The notes beneath the pieces are model-generated. The model did not search any database. It saw nothing but the letters and a program-made list of their open reading frames with translations, and had not been told where the DNA came from. Made by a program: the position numbers and the translations under genes. A stretch of 37,596 nt of DNA, from IMG/VR virus record IMGVR_UViG_3300032561_002127, positions 1 to 37,596 of that record. One strand, given 5' to 3'. This stretch comes from a virus. Each line of letters starts with the position of its first letter. Position 1 is the stretch's first letter. This document shows, in pieces, positions 1 to 7,926 of this stretch.

Positions 1-510
1 ATGACCCAAAGAGCCCTCAAGGGCCGGCGGTCGGCTGATCCGAGGCAGGCCGATTTCCTGGCCCTGCTGGATCTGCCCGGCGCCGAACTGATCCCTGCCC
101 CCATCCCCGCATCAGCCCAACCCGGCGCCCTGAACTTCGAGCAGCGCCTGCGGTCATTGCTTAATGACGCCATCAAGGCCGGTCCTTTCGCCGACCGCGA
201 TGCCCTGGCCAGCGCGGTCAGCGTTCCGGCGGGCCGGACGATCACCAAAGCGATGATCGATAGCTGGACCGGCGCCAGCCGCCCCCATCACTTTCCCGCC
301 GATCTGGTTCCGGCATTCTGCATCGCCCTGGGCAATTCCATCCTGCTGCAGGGCTTGGCCGAAGCGGCCGGTTGCACCGTGGCCGAGGGCTGGGAGATCC
401 AGAAGGCACGGCTGGACCGGCTGCGGCTGTTCATCCAATACGCCCGTGGCGAACAGCGCCGTATTGTCGCCAGCCTGCCACTGTTCCGGCGGGAGGCGCG
501 TCATGGTTGA
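1..510 (+). CDS. Small probable DNA-binding protein upstream of the transposase
   Basis: This 169-residue soluble protein lies directly upstream of the transposase and overlaps its start by 8 bases, so the two are probably translated together. Residues 45-130 look helical. A segment with the pattern 'ITKAMIDSWTGAS' followed by 'FPADLVPAFCIALG' resembles small helix-turn-helix proteins often found just before the transposase in Mu-like phages of proteobacteria. The C-terminal third is rich in Arg and Leu. The window begins exactly at this ATG, so an upstream start cannot be excluded. A regulatory or transposition-accessory role fits the position, but no catalytic motif is visible. The assignment rests on recalled resemblance and context. 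Confidence 0.75.
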   Translation: MTQRALKGRRSADPRQADFLALLDLPGAELIPAPIPASAQPGALNFEQRLRSLLNDAIKAGPFADRDALASAVSVPAGRTITKAMIDSWTGASRPHHFPADLVPAFCIALGNSILLQGLAEAAGCTVAEGWEIQKARLDRLRLFIQYARGEQRRIVASLPLFRREARHG

Positions 511-2605
511 TGCACCGACCGCGGCCGATCTCGCCCGGCTGAAGCTGCCGGCCTCGGCGATCAAGGCGCTGGGTCTGCGGGGCTGGCCGGAGACCGAGCA
601 GGGCATCAACGGCTTGGCCAAGCGGCTGGGCTGGGGCGGGCGCCGCCGGACGGACAGTTCACGGGCCTGGGAATACCCTTTGGCGGCGCTGCCCAAGCCG
701 GTGCGCGAGGCGGTGGCCCGCAAGTCCCTGACCACCAGGGCAGATCCGGTCCAGCTTGATCTCGACCTTCCCGCCGTCACCGATCTTAAGACCTACCAGC
801 GCGGCCCGATGGAGGCCCGCGCCGCGTTGCTAGCGGAGATCGACCGGTTGGTGCTGATGGGAGCCAGCGTCACGGGCGCCATCAACAGTATGGTCGAATT
901 GGCCTCCGAGGGCGGCTTGGCTCCCGAGCTTCAGCGCTTGGTTCCTATCGCCAATACCCGCTCCAGCGAGGGCCGGAGCCTGTCGGTGCGCACGCTCAAG
1001 CGGTGGCTGTCAGATCGTCGCAAGGCCACCGGAAACGTGGCGGCCCTTGCTCCCAAGGCGGCGGCGGAAGGTCCGATCCAGCCATGGGTTCCGACCTTCA
1101 TGCGGCTGTACGGCCGCCCGGCCAAACCCGGTATCCCGGAGGTACTCGATGCATGGCCGGCAGGAGAGGTCAGGCCGAGTAAGGATCAGTGTTATCGGTT
1201 CCTGCGTCGACTCGATGCCATCAGCCGCAATATGGGGCGCATGGGGGCCCGCGCGATCAAAGCCCTCAAGGCGTATGTGGCGCGTGATGTTTCGGAACTG
1301 TGGCCTGGCGCGGTGTTCATCGGCGATGGCCACACCTACAAGCAAGAAGTCGCACACCCCATCCACGGGCGCCCATTCCGGCCGGAGATCACCGTCATCC
1401 TGGACGTGTACACCCGAAAATGGGTGGGCTGGTCGGCGGCGCTCGCCGAAAACACCTGGTCGGTCGCGGACGCCTACTGCCATGCGGTGACCACCAACAC
1501 CCTCAGCGCCATCCTGTATTACGACAACGGCGGCGGCATCAATAACAACACCTGGGAAGACGATGTCACCGGCCTGGCGGCACGGCTGTCGATCACCAAG
1601 CTCAACTCGGCGCCATGGTCTTCCCAGGCCCGTGGCGTGGTCGAGCGCTTCAATAGTTCCGTGCTGCACAAGGCGGCGCGACAGCGTCCCACCTATGTCG
1701 GACAACGCATGGATCAAGACGCCCGGCGCCATGCCTTCAAGGTGACCCGCGCCGAGATCAAGGCCACCGGCGCGTCGCGCCTACTGACCTCGTGGACGGA
1801 GTTCATCGCCGACATTGACGCCGCCATGGTGGCCTACAACGCCCGGCCTCATTCCAGCTTGGCCAAGATCGTCGATCCGGACACCGGCAAGCGCCGCCAC
1901 ATGACCCCGGGCGAAGAATGGGACAAGGCCGTTGCCGATGGCTGGACGCCCGATCCGATTCCGGCCGAGGAGGCTCGGACGCTGTTCCGACCGGCGGTCC
2001 GCCGTACCGTTAATCGTGCCCTGATCCGGTGGATCGGTAACGAGTACTTCGCTCCCGAGCTGGAATACCTCCATGGCGAAGAAGTGATGGTGGCCTACGA
2101 CATCCACGATGCCAATGCGGTGACGGTGTCGCTACTGGACGGGCGCTATGTCTGCGAGGCCAAGTGGAACGGCCACATGACCTCGTATGTGCCTGTGGCC
2201 TTCGCTCAGAAAGCCGAGGGCGAGCGCGTCGCCGGCAAGCTGGCACGGCTGGAAAACCATCGTCAGGTCGCCCTGGCCGAGCTGCGGCCGGGCACCCTGA
2301 TCGACCACCAGCCGGACACCCCAATGCCGATGCTGACGCCGGAACAGACCGCCGCCGCCGAGGCCGAATACGCCCGGCTTGAGGCCAAGGCGGCCCCAGC
2401 GGCAGAGGTGGAGACTGTCCCTTCGGGCCAGCGGCCAACCTTCGGCGACGATGTGTCGTTGGTGCGCTGGCTGCTCGACAACCCGCACATGATCACCGAC
2501 GCGGACAGGACGGAACTGCGCCGCAAGGCGCAGAACCGAACTTTCAGAATGCTTTTGGAAATGCAGGGGCTGGACGTTGGCGCGCTCTCAGCCCTTGCCG
2601 CGTAA
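503..2605 (+). CDS. A: Mu-type DDE transposase (MuA)
   Basis: This 700-residue protein catalyses strand transfer in integration and replicative transposition; Mu A is 663 residues. An N-terminal Mu-type winged-helix region occupies about residues 5-70 ('RGWPETEQGINGLAKRLGWGG'-like). An RNase H-fold core follows. Candidate catalytic residues are D275 (in 'IGDGHTY'), D341 (in 'YYDNGGG') and E381 (in 'RGVVERFN'). A Mu-transposase C-terminal beta-barrel lies at about 490-600. The start at 503 has a GGGAGG ribosome-binding site about 8 bases upstream; an open frame to 446 lacks one. The start overlaps the preceding gene by 8 bases. The next gene is the MuB ATPase 34 bases on, the classical Mu A-B order. 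Confidence 0.96.
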   Translation: MVDAPTAADLARLKLPASAIKALGLRGWPETEQGINGLAKRLGWGGRRRTDSSRAWEYPLAALPKPVREAVARKSLTTRADPVQLDLDLPAVTDLKTYQRGPMEARAALLAEIDRLVLMGASVTGAINSMVELASEGGLAPELQRLVPIANTRSSEGRSLSVRTLKRWLSDRRKATGNVAALAPKAAAEGPIQPWVPTFMRLYGRPAKPGIPEVLDAWPAGEVRPSKDQCYRFLRRLDAISRNMGRMGARAIKALKAYVARDVSELWPGAVFIGDGHTYKQEVAHPIHGRPFRPEITVILDVYTRKWVGWSAALAENTWSVADAYCHAVTTNTLSAILYYDNGGGINNNTWEDDVTGLAARLSITKLNSAPWSSQARGVVERFNSSVLHKAARQRPTYVGQRMDQDARRHAFKVTRAEIKATGASRLLTSWTEFIADIDAAMVAYNARPHSSLAKIVDPDTGKRRHMTPGEEWDKAVADGWTPDPIPAEEARTLFRPAVRRTVNRALIRWIGNEYFAPELEYLHGEEVMVAYDIHDANAVTVSLLDGRYVCEAKWNGHMTSYVPVAFAQKAEGERVAGKLARLENHRQVALAELRPGTLIDHQPDTPMPMLTPEQTAAAEAEYARLEAKAAPAAEVETVPSGQRPTFGDDVSLVRWLLDNPHMITDADRTELRRKAQNRTFRMLLEMQGLDVGALSALAA

Positions 2606-2639
2606 CCGAACACGTCACGAACAAGAGGAACCTATCACG

Positions 2640-3401
2640 ATGATCCCCACTTTCGTCAAGACCGAGAATTCCACCCGCTTCCTCGCCGGCCTGCTGGCGC
2701 TGGCCGACCGTGGCGCGTCCGAGGCGTGCTTCCTGGTGGTCGACGGCGAGCCCGGCTTGGGCAAGACCACCATCGTCTATCGCTGGGTCGTCCAGGAAGG
2801 CGGCGTCTACTTGCGAGCCAAGAAGGAATGGACGCCGGGCTGGATGCTGCGCGAACTGCTGGAAACCCTGAAGATCACCCCGGAATACAGCTTCGAGCGC
2901 ATGTACAAGCAGGCCCTGGCGGCGCTGTCGGGCCAAGCCCGTGCGGCGGAGCGCGATGGCACCACCTTCGCGGTGGTGGTGGACGAGGCCGACCATATCA
3001 GCCGCCGGGGCGAGATCCTGGAAACGCTGCGCGACCTGTCGGACATGCTGGAAATCCCCTTTGTCCTGGTCGGCATGGGGCGCATCCGCAACAACCTCAG
3101 CCGCTTCCCCCAGATCCTGAGCCGGGTGGCGCAGCCGGTGGAGTTCAAGCCCTGCCCGCTGACCGACGTAACCAATCTGGTCAAGGGATTGTGCGAGGTG
3201 CCGGTGGCCACCGACCTGACCGCTTTCCTGCACAAGGAGGCGAAAGGCTTCACCCGCGAGGTCAAGGAAGGCATCGCCTCCATCGAGCGGTTCGGCAAGC
3301 GTAATCCCGGCAAGACCATCGACTGCGCGTTGATGGAGGGCCAAGCCCTGTTGACGGATCGCGCCACCGGCAAGCCCATCCTGGTCCGGGTGGAGCGTTA
3401 A
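2640..3401 (+). CDS. B: MuB-like AAA+ ATPase, transposition target selector
   Basis: This 253-residue ATPase would bind target DNA, stimulate the transposase and confer target immunity. Walker A is 'GEPGLGKT' at residues 36-43 and Walker B is 'AVVVDEADH' at 111-119. An AAA lid-like helical segment follows. Mu B is about 312 residues and has an N-terminal helix-turn-helix domain that is missing here, so this is the shorter form common in non-Mu transposable phages. The chosen ATG at 2640 follows an AGAGGA motif. The frame is open to 2577 but that start has no ribosome-binding site and would overlap the transposase. The next gene starts one base after the stop. Confidence 0.94.
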   Translation: MIPTFVKTENSTRFLAGLLALADRGASEACFLVVDGEPGLGKTTIVYRWVVQEGGVYLRAKKEWTPGWMLRELLETLKITPEYSFERMYKQALAALSGQARAAERDGTTFAVVVDEADHISRRGEILETLRDLSDMLEIPFVLVGMGRIRNNLSRFPQILSRVAQPVEFKPCPLTDVTNLVKGLCEVPVATDLTAFLHKEAKGFTREVKEGIASIERFGKRNPGKTIDCALMEGQALLTDRATGKPILVRVER

Positions 3402-3402
3402 C

Positions 3403-3978
3403 ATGACGCCCGAACGCGGACACCAGACGGCGATCCTTAACGCCCTGGCGGCGGGGGGATGCCTCACCTTGGACCAACTGGCGGACAGCCTGGAACTCGG
3501 GCGCCGCCAAATCTCCAGCGCCGCCGCCCGGCTGATCGACCGCGCCCTGGTGGTGCGGATCGAGGCGGGATGCTTCCGCGCCACCGCCGAGGGCGTGGAC
3601 GCCCAGGCCAGGGGGATCGAGATCAAGTCCGGCCCGCGCGGGCCGATGGAACGCAAGCGGCCGGCGCGGAATTCCTTTCGCGGCCGGCTGTGGCGGGGGA
3701 TGCGGCTGAAGCGAAAATTCTCGATCCCGGGCCTGCTGGAACTTGCGGCCAAGGGCGAGAAAAGCCCGGACACCGCCGCCGGCAGCTACATCCGGGCACT
3801 GGAGCGCGCCGGCTATCTGACCCGGCTGCCCCGGCGCGAGCCCGGTACCAGCCTTACCAGCAATGGATACCTGCGGTGGTCGCTGATCCGCGATACCGGC
3901 CCATTGCCGCCCATGCCGCGCCGCGACGGCACCGTGTTCGACCCGAATACCGGCGAGGTGATGCCATGTCGTGGCTGA
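3403..3978 (+). CDS. Winged-helix DNA-binding protein, early region
   Basis: This 191-residue protein has an N-terminal segment (residues 5-65) that reads as a winged helix: 'AILNALAAGGCLTLDQLADSL', then a recognition-like helix with 'RRQISSAAARLIDRAL', then a short strand pair. The middle is Arg-rich. Residues 105-155 look like a second winged-helix module ('GSYIRALERAGYLTRLPRREPG'). It starts one base after the MuB stop and overlaps the next gene by 13 bases, so it belongs to the early operon. A regulatory or DNA-processing accessory role is inferred. I do not recognise a named family with confidence. Confidence 0.85.
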   Translation: MTPERGHQTAILNALAAGGCLTLDQLADSLELGRRQISSAAARLIDRALVVRIEAGCFRATAEGVDAQARGIEIKSGPRGPMERKRPARNSFRGRLWRGMRLKRKFSIPGLLELAAKGEKSPDTAAGSYIRALERAGYLTRLPRREPGTSLTSNGYLRWSLIRDTGPLPPMPRRDGTVFDPNTGEVMPCRG

Positions 3979-4295
3979 TCCTGCTCGCCAACGATGTGGC
4001 GCGGACCGGCAGCAAGGCTGCCACCGCGCGCAAGATCGGCATATCCCGCACCGCCGTGTCGTTGGCCCTGTCGGGGAAATATCCGGCCGAGGATACCTCC
4101 CGGATCGAAGCCAAGGTGCTCGAAGCCCTGGCCGGCCGCGTGCCGTGCCCGCATGACCGCACCGATATCGCGCGGCGCGCCTGCTCGGACCGCGCCACCG
4201 CTCCCATGCCCATGTCCAACCCTGTCGAACTGCGGGCCTGGACGGCTTGCGGGGCCTGCCCCAACCGACCCAAGGAGGGAAGCCATGCTCAGTGA
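3966..4295 (+). CDS. Small helix-turn-helix protein with Cys-rich tail
   Basis: This 109-residue protein begins with a lambda/LacI-like helix-turn-helix at residues 1-45: 'GSKAATARKIGISRTAVSLALSG', where the second helix matches LacI-type DNA readers. The C-terminal half has three cysteines in 'CPHD', 'RACSD' and 'CGAC', possibly a small metal site. The start at 3966 overlaps the previous gene by 13 bases. The ATG at 3961 is in the other frame and encodes the tail of that gene. The next gene starts within this one's last codons. It could act as a transcription regulator of the early operon; no target is evident. Confidence 0.82.
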   Translation: MSWLILLANDVARTGSKAATARKIGISRTAVSLALSGKYPAEDTSRIEAKVLEALAGRVPCPHDRTDIARRACSDRATAPMPMSNPVELRAWTACGACPNRPKEGSHAQ

Positions 4296-4524
4296 CAACA
4301 TCGACACTCTGCGCCTTTGGCTGGAGAAATACCGGGTTACCGGCGTCGTGATGGAACCGCAGGCCATCGGAGAGATCTGCGACATCCTCACCGCCTGCGC
4401 CGAGGATGCCCGCCAGCTGGCCGGCGCCCCGTCCGTTGCCCTCCCCGAGAACGTGGTGAATTTCCCCACCGGCAGCCGCATGCGCCGCCCGGTCGGCACC
4501 TCTGGCGGGGGAGATGCGGCATGA
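4285..4524 (+). CDS. Hypothetical early protein, 79 residues
   Basis: This 79-residue protein has a near-perfect ribosome-binding site (AAGGAGGG at 4272-4279) six bases before its ATG. It overlaps the preceding gene by 11 bases. The N-terminal 50 residues are predicted helical ('IDTLRLWLEKYRVTGVVMEP'); the tail is Pro/Gly/Arg-rich and probably unstructured. There is no signal peptide, membrane span or recognisable motif. The strong start signal and overlaps on both sides support a real gene. Function unknown. Confidence 0.75.
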   Translation: MLSDNIDTLRLWLEKYRVTGVVMEPQAIGEICDILTACAEDARQLAGAPSVALPENVVNFPTGSRMRRPVGTSGGGDAA

Positions 4525-4919
4525 ATGTGTCGAAGACCCACAGCGCAGCAAATGCGCTCCCCTTCACCGGCGACACCATCTTCCGTTGGACCGACAGTGC
4601 CGGCGAGATCGCCGCCATGCCGGTCGCCCGTATCGGTCAGCGTGCCGTGCTGCTCGACACCGAGGATCGCTACTTCGTCGCCGATGTGAAGGCGGACGGA
4701 AGGATGTTCGAGCTGGTCTGCGGCCCGGTCACCGTCGAGGAGTCTCTCCACGCGGCTGAATGCGTGATCGGCGGCCTCACCAGCCATCTGCCGGTCAGCA
4801 CCCTGGTCAACAAGCTGGCCATCGGCCTAGTCGCCCAGACCATCGCCGCATCCGAGATGGCCGAGCGCGTCGCCCCCTTGCTCGACCGCCTCGAACAGGA
4901 GGCCGCCCAATGCGCCTGA
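4521..4919 (+). CDS. Hypothetical early protein, 132 residues
   Basis: The ATGA overlap with the previous stop fixes the start at 4521. The 132-residue product has a beta-rich N-terminal half (residues 18-70: 'FRWTDSAGEIAAMPVARIGQ' then strands around 'RAVLLDTEDRYFVADVKADG') and a helical C-terminal half ending in Glu/Ala-rich sequence. No family or catalytic motif is recognised. Placement among small early genes suggests an accessory role during lytic growth, but this is only context. Confidence 0.76.
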   Translation: MNVSKTHSAANALPFTGDTIFRWTDSAGEIAAMPVARIGQRAVLLDTEDRYFVADVKADGRMFELVCGPVTVEESLHAAECVIGGLTSHLPVSTLVNKLAIGLVAQTIAASEMAERVAPLLDRLEQEAAQCA

Positions 4920-5020
4920 CCTCCCGCCATCCCCTCCGCCGCGCCCGCCTGGCGGTTCGCACGGTGATCCACTGGGCGACCGCGCCTTTGCGCGCCGCCA
5001 TCTTCGTCATGACCCACTGA
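4910..5020 (+). CDS. Very small Arg-rich ORF
   Basis: A 36-residue frame starts at 4910 with AGGAGG at 4897-4902, and overlaps the previous gene by 10 bases. The product is Arg/Ala-rich with a weakly hydrophobic middle ('VIHWATAPLRAAIFVM'), which could be a short amphipathic or membrane-associated helix. The good start signal and the fact that it exactly fills the space before the next gene support translation. Its small size keeps confidence low. It may simply couple translation to the DUF3164 gene 12 bases downstream. Confidence 0.5.
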   Translation: MRLTSRHPLRRARLAVRTVIHWATAPLRAAIFVMTH

Positions 5021-5031
5021 GAGGCCCCTCA

Positions 5032-5895
5032 ATGACCATTCAAGCCCCCGTTAAATCCATTCCCGGCGCCATCGAGATCGGCGGCGTCCTGTACCTCCGT
5101 AACGCCCAGGGCGACCTGACTGCCGCGTCCAACATCAAGCCCATGGATCTGCTGATGGATGACATGGTCCGCAAGGTGGCCGGCTACGCCGAGGATTTGT
5201 CGGCCGAGCTGGTACGCTTCGCGGCCCACACCGACGCCGACATCGCCGCCTTGGACGCGCTGATCGCCCAGGATTACGGCGTCGAGCCGCGCGAGACCAA
5301 GGGCAACCGCACCTTCGTCAGCTTCGACGGCCTGCTGAAGGTGCAGGTGGCCGTTTCCGACCGCATCGTGCTCGGTCCCGAGCTGCAGGCGGCCAAGGCG
5401 GTGCTGGACGCCATGATCACCGAGCGCGGCGAGGGGGTCGATCCCTTCCTGATGACGTTGATCTCCCGGGCCTTCAAGGTCGATCAGGAGGGCAAGGTCG
5501 ATGTGCGGGCCATCCTGGCGCTGCGCCGCATGCAGGTGGACGATCCGCGTTGGCCGGACTTCACCCGCGCCATCGACGACGCTGTCCGCGTGGTGGGGTC
5601 GAAGCGGTACATCCGCATCTACCGTCGCAACCACAAGGATGCCGGCTGGAAAATGATCCCGCTGGATCTGGCCGCCGTCGAGCCGGGGCCAGAGGCCTTC
5701 GCCCGCAACAGCCTGCGTCGTCAGGTCGAGGAGGCCGAACAGGTCAACGCCCAGGTGGTGGACCTGTTGGCGCGGATTGCCGGCCACCTGCAGCTCCCCG
5801 GCGGTGACCCGCAGGTCGCGCTCGACCTCGCCCTTTGCGCCCAGCGTCTGCTGGGGGCGGAGCCCGAAGCCATCCTGGCTATCGAGGCCGCATGA
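5032..5895 (+). CDS. DUF3164 family protein
   Basis: This 287-residue protein resembles DUF3164, a family common in the early region of Mu-like phages and of unknown biochemical role. Typical features are an N-terminal 'GALEIGGV'-like strand (here 'GAIEIGGVLYLRNAQGDLT'), a long helical region (40-100), and a 'TFVSFDGLLKVQV' core. The final 65 residues carry an extra helix-rich extension beyond the usual family length. Because homologues travel with transposition genes, a replication/transposition accessory role has been supposed; nothing in the sequence proves it. The next gene starts in an ATGA overlap. Confidence 0.88.
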   Translation: MTIQAPVKSIPGAIEIGGVLYLRNAQGDLTAASNIKPMDLLMDDMVRKVAGYAEDLSAELVRFAAHTDADIAALDALIAQDYGVEPRETKGNRTFVSFDGLLKVQVAVSDRIVLGPELQAAKAVLDAMITERGEGVDPFLMTLISRAFKVDQEGKVDVRAILALRRMQVDDPRWPDFTRAIDDAVRVVGSKRYIRIYRRNHKDAGWKMIPLDLAAVEPGPEAFARNSLRRQVEEAEQVNAQVVDLLARIAGHLQLPGGDPQVALDLALCAQRLLGAEPEAILAIEAA

Positions 5896-6128
5896 TGGCC
5901 CAGCATTCCCGCCGTTTCCCCGCCTGCCCGGAGTGCTGGCATGGCCCTTACGTCCCCGGCCGAGAGCCCTGCGTGGCTTGTGTGGGCGGCGATAAGTTCA
6001 CCCCCGCCGCTCCGGGCGAGGCCGGCGAGGTGGTCGATTACACCGCCTGGGCCGAACAGACCCACGACGCCTGCGCCGAGTCCAATGTTCCGGCGTGGCC
6101 GCCCTGCAAGATCAAGGCGGCCGAATGA
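5892..6128 (+). CDS. Small zinc-ribbon-like protein
   Basis: This 78-residue protein overlaps the DUF3164 stop (ATGATGG at 5892). The N-terminal part holds two CxxC pairs ('CPEC' and 'CVAC', about 15 residues apart), as in a small zinc ribbon. Two further cysteines occur near the C terminus. The remainder is acidic and probably loosely folded. It could bind nucleic acid or protein; no family name is assigned. Confidence 0.72.
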   Translation: MMAQHSRRFPACPECWHGPYVPGREPCVACVGGDKFTPAAPGEAGEVVDYTAWAEQTHDACAESNVPAWPPCKIKAAE

Positions 6129-6202
6129 ACTTGGCCGACCCCGTTGCACCGGGATCGGCCTTAACCAGCGGCCCATGGCCGCAATCTCAGGAGAAGAGCA
6201 CC

Positions 6203-6688
6203 ATGAATATCATGACCACCCCCATCAACGCCACCCGCAAGACCGGCACCCGTGGCCGTCTTGAGGACGGCACCGCCAACCCGGTCGATGTCCATGTGGG
6301 CGCCCGCATGCGGTTGCGCCGCACCTTGCTGGGCATGAGCCAGGAAAAGCTGGGCGAGGCCATCGGCTTGACCTTCCAGCAGGTTCAGAAATACGAGCGC
6401 GGCGCCAACCGCATCGGCGCCAGCCGGCTGTTCGACCTGTCCCGCATGCTGGATGTGCCGGTGTCCTACTTCTTCGACGACATGTCGGACAACACCCAGA
6501 ATCAGAGCCCGGTCAACGTCATCAAGGGCACCGGTGGCCACGAGTCCGCCCCCGCCACGTTCGAGCCCGACCCCATGGCCAAGCGCGAGACCCTGGAACT
6601 GGTGCGGGCCTACTACAACATCGCCGATCCGGATGTGCGCAAGCGGGTCTACGAGCTGGCCAAGGCCCTGGGCGCCACCGCCGACTGA
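6203..6688 (+). CDS. XRE-family transcriptional regulator, host-like
   Basis: This 161-residue regulator has a canonical XRE helix-turn-helix at residues 31-91, including 'RMRLRRTLLGMSQEKLGEAI' and 'FQQVQKYERGANRIGASRL'. A C-terminal helix follows ('ETLELVRAYYNIADPDVRKR'). The whole layout closely resembles chromosomal XRE regulators widespread in Alphaproteobacteria rather than a phage CI or Mu repressor. The ATG at 6203 has an AGGAGAAG ribosome-binding site 6 bases upstream. An in-frame ATG at 6125, overlapping the previous stop, would add 26 low-complexity residues and lacks such a site. It is co-oriented with the early genes, so it is probably made during lytic growth. Confidence 0.92.
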   Translation: MNIMTTPINATRKTGTRGRLEDGTANPVDVHVGARMRLRRTLLGMSQEKLGEAIGLTFQQVQKYERGANRIGASRLFDLSRMLDVPVSYFFDDMSDNTQNQSPVNVIKGTGGHESAPATFEPDPMAKRETLELVRAYYNIADPDVRKRVYELAKALGATAD

Positions 6689-6806
6689 CAGCAAGGGATA
6701 CCCAGGGCGGTCTGGTACGGCTCGCAAGGCCCCCAGCACCTTTTGAGGGACGGTACGACCGTAGGGGTTCAGCCCGCCGCCCACCCTCCCATCCAGGAGA
6801 ACGACC
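6689..6806 (+). promoter_or_regulatory. Intergenic segment with a possible long hairpin
   Basis: This is the longest gap in the early region. It contains an imperfect inverted repeat: CGGTC then GTAC near 6709-6719 can pair with GTAC then GACCG near 6761-6770, with a 2-base bulge and a GC-rich loop. No T-run follows, so it is not a classical terminator. It separates the XRE gene from the following block and may be a promoter or attenuator region. Confidence 0.3.
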
Positions 6807-7079
6807 ATGGGACAGATGCTCAGAGCCTATCTCGGTTTCGACATCGCCTTGCGCGCCTACCTCAACCGCGCGGGCAACAGCGCCGCCGCCAAGGGCCTCG
6901 CCCAGGCCGGCGTCGAGCTGCGCCGGATCGCCGCCGCCCAGGTGGTGGCCGAGGCCAGGATCGATCCCAAGGCGGACCTCCAGGTGGTGCTTCAGGCCGC
7001 TGTCGTTGCCGGGGTGGCGTGGACGGAGATCGCCGCCCTGGTCAACACCATCCACGACCGCAATCCAGGAGGATGCTAA
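6807..7079 (+). CDS. Hypothetical protein, 90 residues
   Basis: This 90-residue, largely helical protein is preceded by CAGGAGAA at a good distance from its ATG. The sequence is Ala-rich with alternating charged residues and no cysteine pair, membrane span or catalytic motif. It overlaps the translation signals of the ParB-like gene, whose ribosome-binding site lies in this gene's last codons, so the two are likely coupled. Function unknown. Confidence 0.75.
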   Translation: MGQMLRAYLGFDIALRAYLNRAGNSAAAKGLAQAGVELRRIAAAQVVAEARIDPKADLQVVLQAAVVAGVAWTEIAALVNTIHDRNPGGC

Positions 7080-7081
7080 CC

Positions 7082-7924
7082 ATGGACACGCGAACCCTCG
7101 ACGATACCAGGGATTATGGCCACCGCCCCGAATTGGGGTGGCTGCCCGTCGGCTTGCTTTCGGTTGACGAGACCTACCAGCGTAAGATCGACAGCCGCCG
7201 CAGCCAGGTGGCCATCGAGCAGATCGTCCAGCATTTCAAGTGGTCCTGCTTCGGCACCGCCCTGGTGACCCAAAAAGATGATGGCTGGCTGATCATCGAC
7301 GGCCAGCACCGGGTCGAGGCCGCGCGGCGGCTGGGCATCAAGACAGTCCCCTGCATCGTCGTGCATCAGGCGACGGTGGCCGAGCAGGCGCAGATCTTCG
7401 TCTCGACCAACCAGGTCCGTGTGCAGGTCAACCCCTATACGCTGTTTCATGCTCGCTTGGCCGCCCGCGAGCCGTTGGCGCTTGAAGTTCAACACCTGTG
7501 CGACGATAGCCGCCTGTCCATTCCGAAATATCCGATCCAGAAGGACAGGATGGCTCCAGGACAGACGCTGGCTTTGATCACCCTGGAACGGATCGTCAAG
7601 GGCGCCAGCACGGCGGCCAGAAGCGGGGTTATCGCCGCCGGCCATGCCTACGAATCCAAAGCCGGCGCCGCGACCGCCGTTATCCTGCAGGCGGCGTCCA
7701 TCGCCGCTCAAAGCAATCCGGACTCCGTCACAGCCATCCAGTCGTTCTTTTCGCGCCATGATCCGGATGCCTTGAATGGGCAGTACAGGGGCACCGTCGG
7801 AACGAGCGCGCTTGCCCAACTGATCGTCAAATCCATCGGTGCGGCCGTCGCGGCCTCTCCGTCCCAGCATGGGTCCGGTGCCATACCGCTCCCGTCCCGT
7901 GCCCGTCTCATGGCTGGACGCTGA
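7082..7924 (+). CDS. ParB/Srx-fold nuclease-like protein
   Basis: This 280-residue protein has a ParB/sulfiredoxin-like domain at residues 20-100. It includes the 'LSVDETYQRKI' opening and the signature 'IIDGQHRVEAARRLG' at 71-85, where the G-Q-H-R group corresponds to the ParB nucleotide-binding box. There is no ParA partner and no obvious parS-type repeat nearby, so plasmid-style partition is unlikely. Related stand-alone phage proteins are thought to be nucleases or DNA-binding accessory factors. The ATG at 7082 is 9 bases after an AGGAGG motif; an ATG at 7073 would be too close to it. The next gene starts 3 bases on. Confidence 0.87.
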   Translation: MDTRTLDDTRDYGHRPELGWLPVGLLSVDETYQRKIDSRRSQVAIEQIVQHFKWSCFGTALVTQKDDGWLIIDGQHRVEAARRLGIKTVPCIVVHQATVAEQAQIFVSTNQVRVQVNPYTLFHARLAAREPLALEVQHLCDDSRLSIPKYPIQKDRMAPGQTLALITLERIVKGASTAARSGVIAAGHAYESKAGAATAVILQAASIAAQSNPDSVTAIQSFFSRHDPDALNGQYRGTVGTSALAQLIVKSIGAAVAASPSQHGSGAIPLPSRARLMAGR

Positions 7925-7926
7925 CC

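Noticed and set aside
446-502. Extended N-terminal start for the transposase
   Set aside because: No ribosome-binding site; lies within the upstream gene, while ATG 503 has GGGAGG and matches Mu-family starts.
3262-4551. Minus-strand open frame across the MuB end and early small genes
   Set aside because: Low-complexity Arg/Gly/Ala composition and complete overlap with better supported + strand genes.
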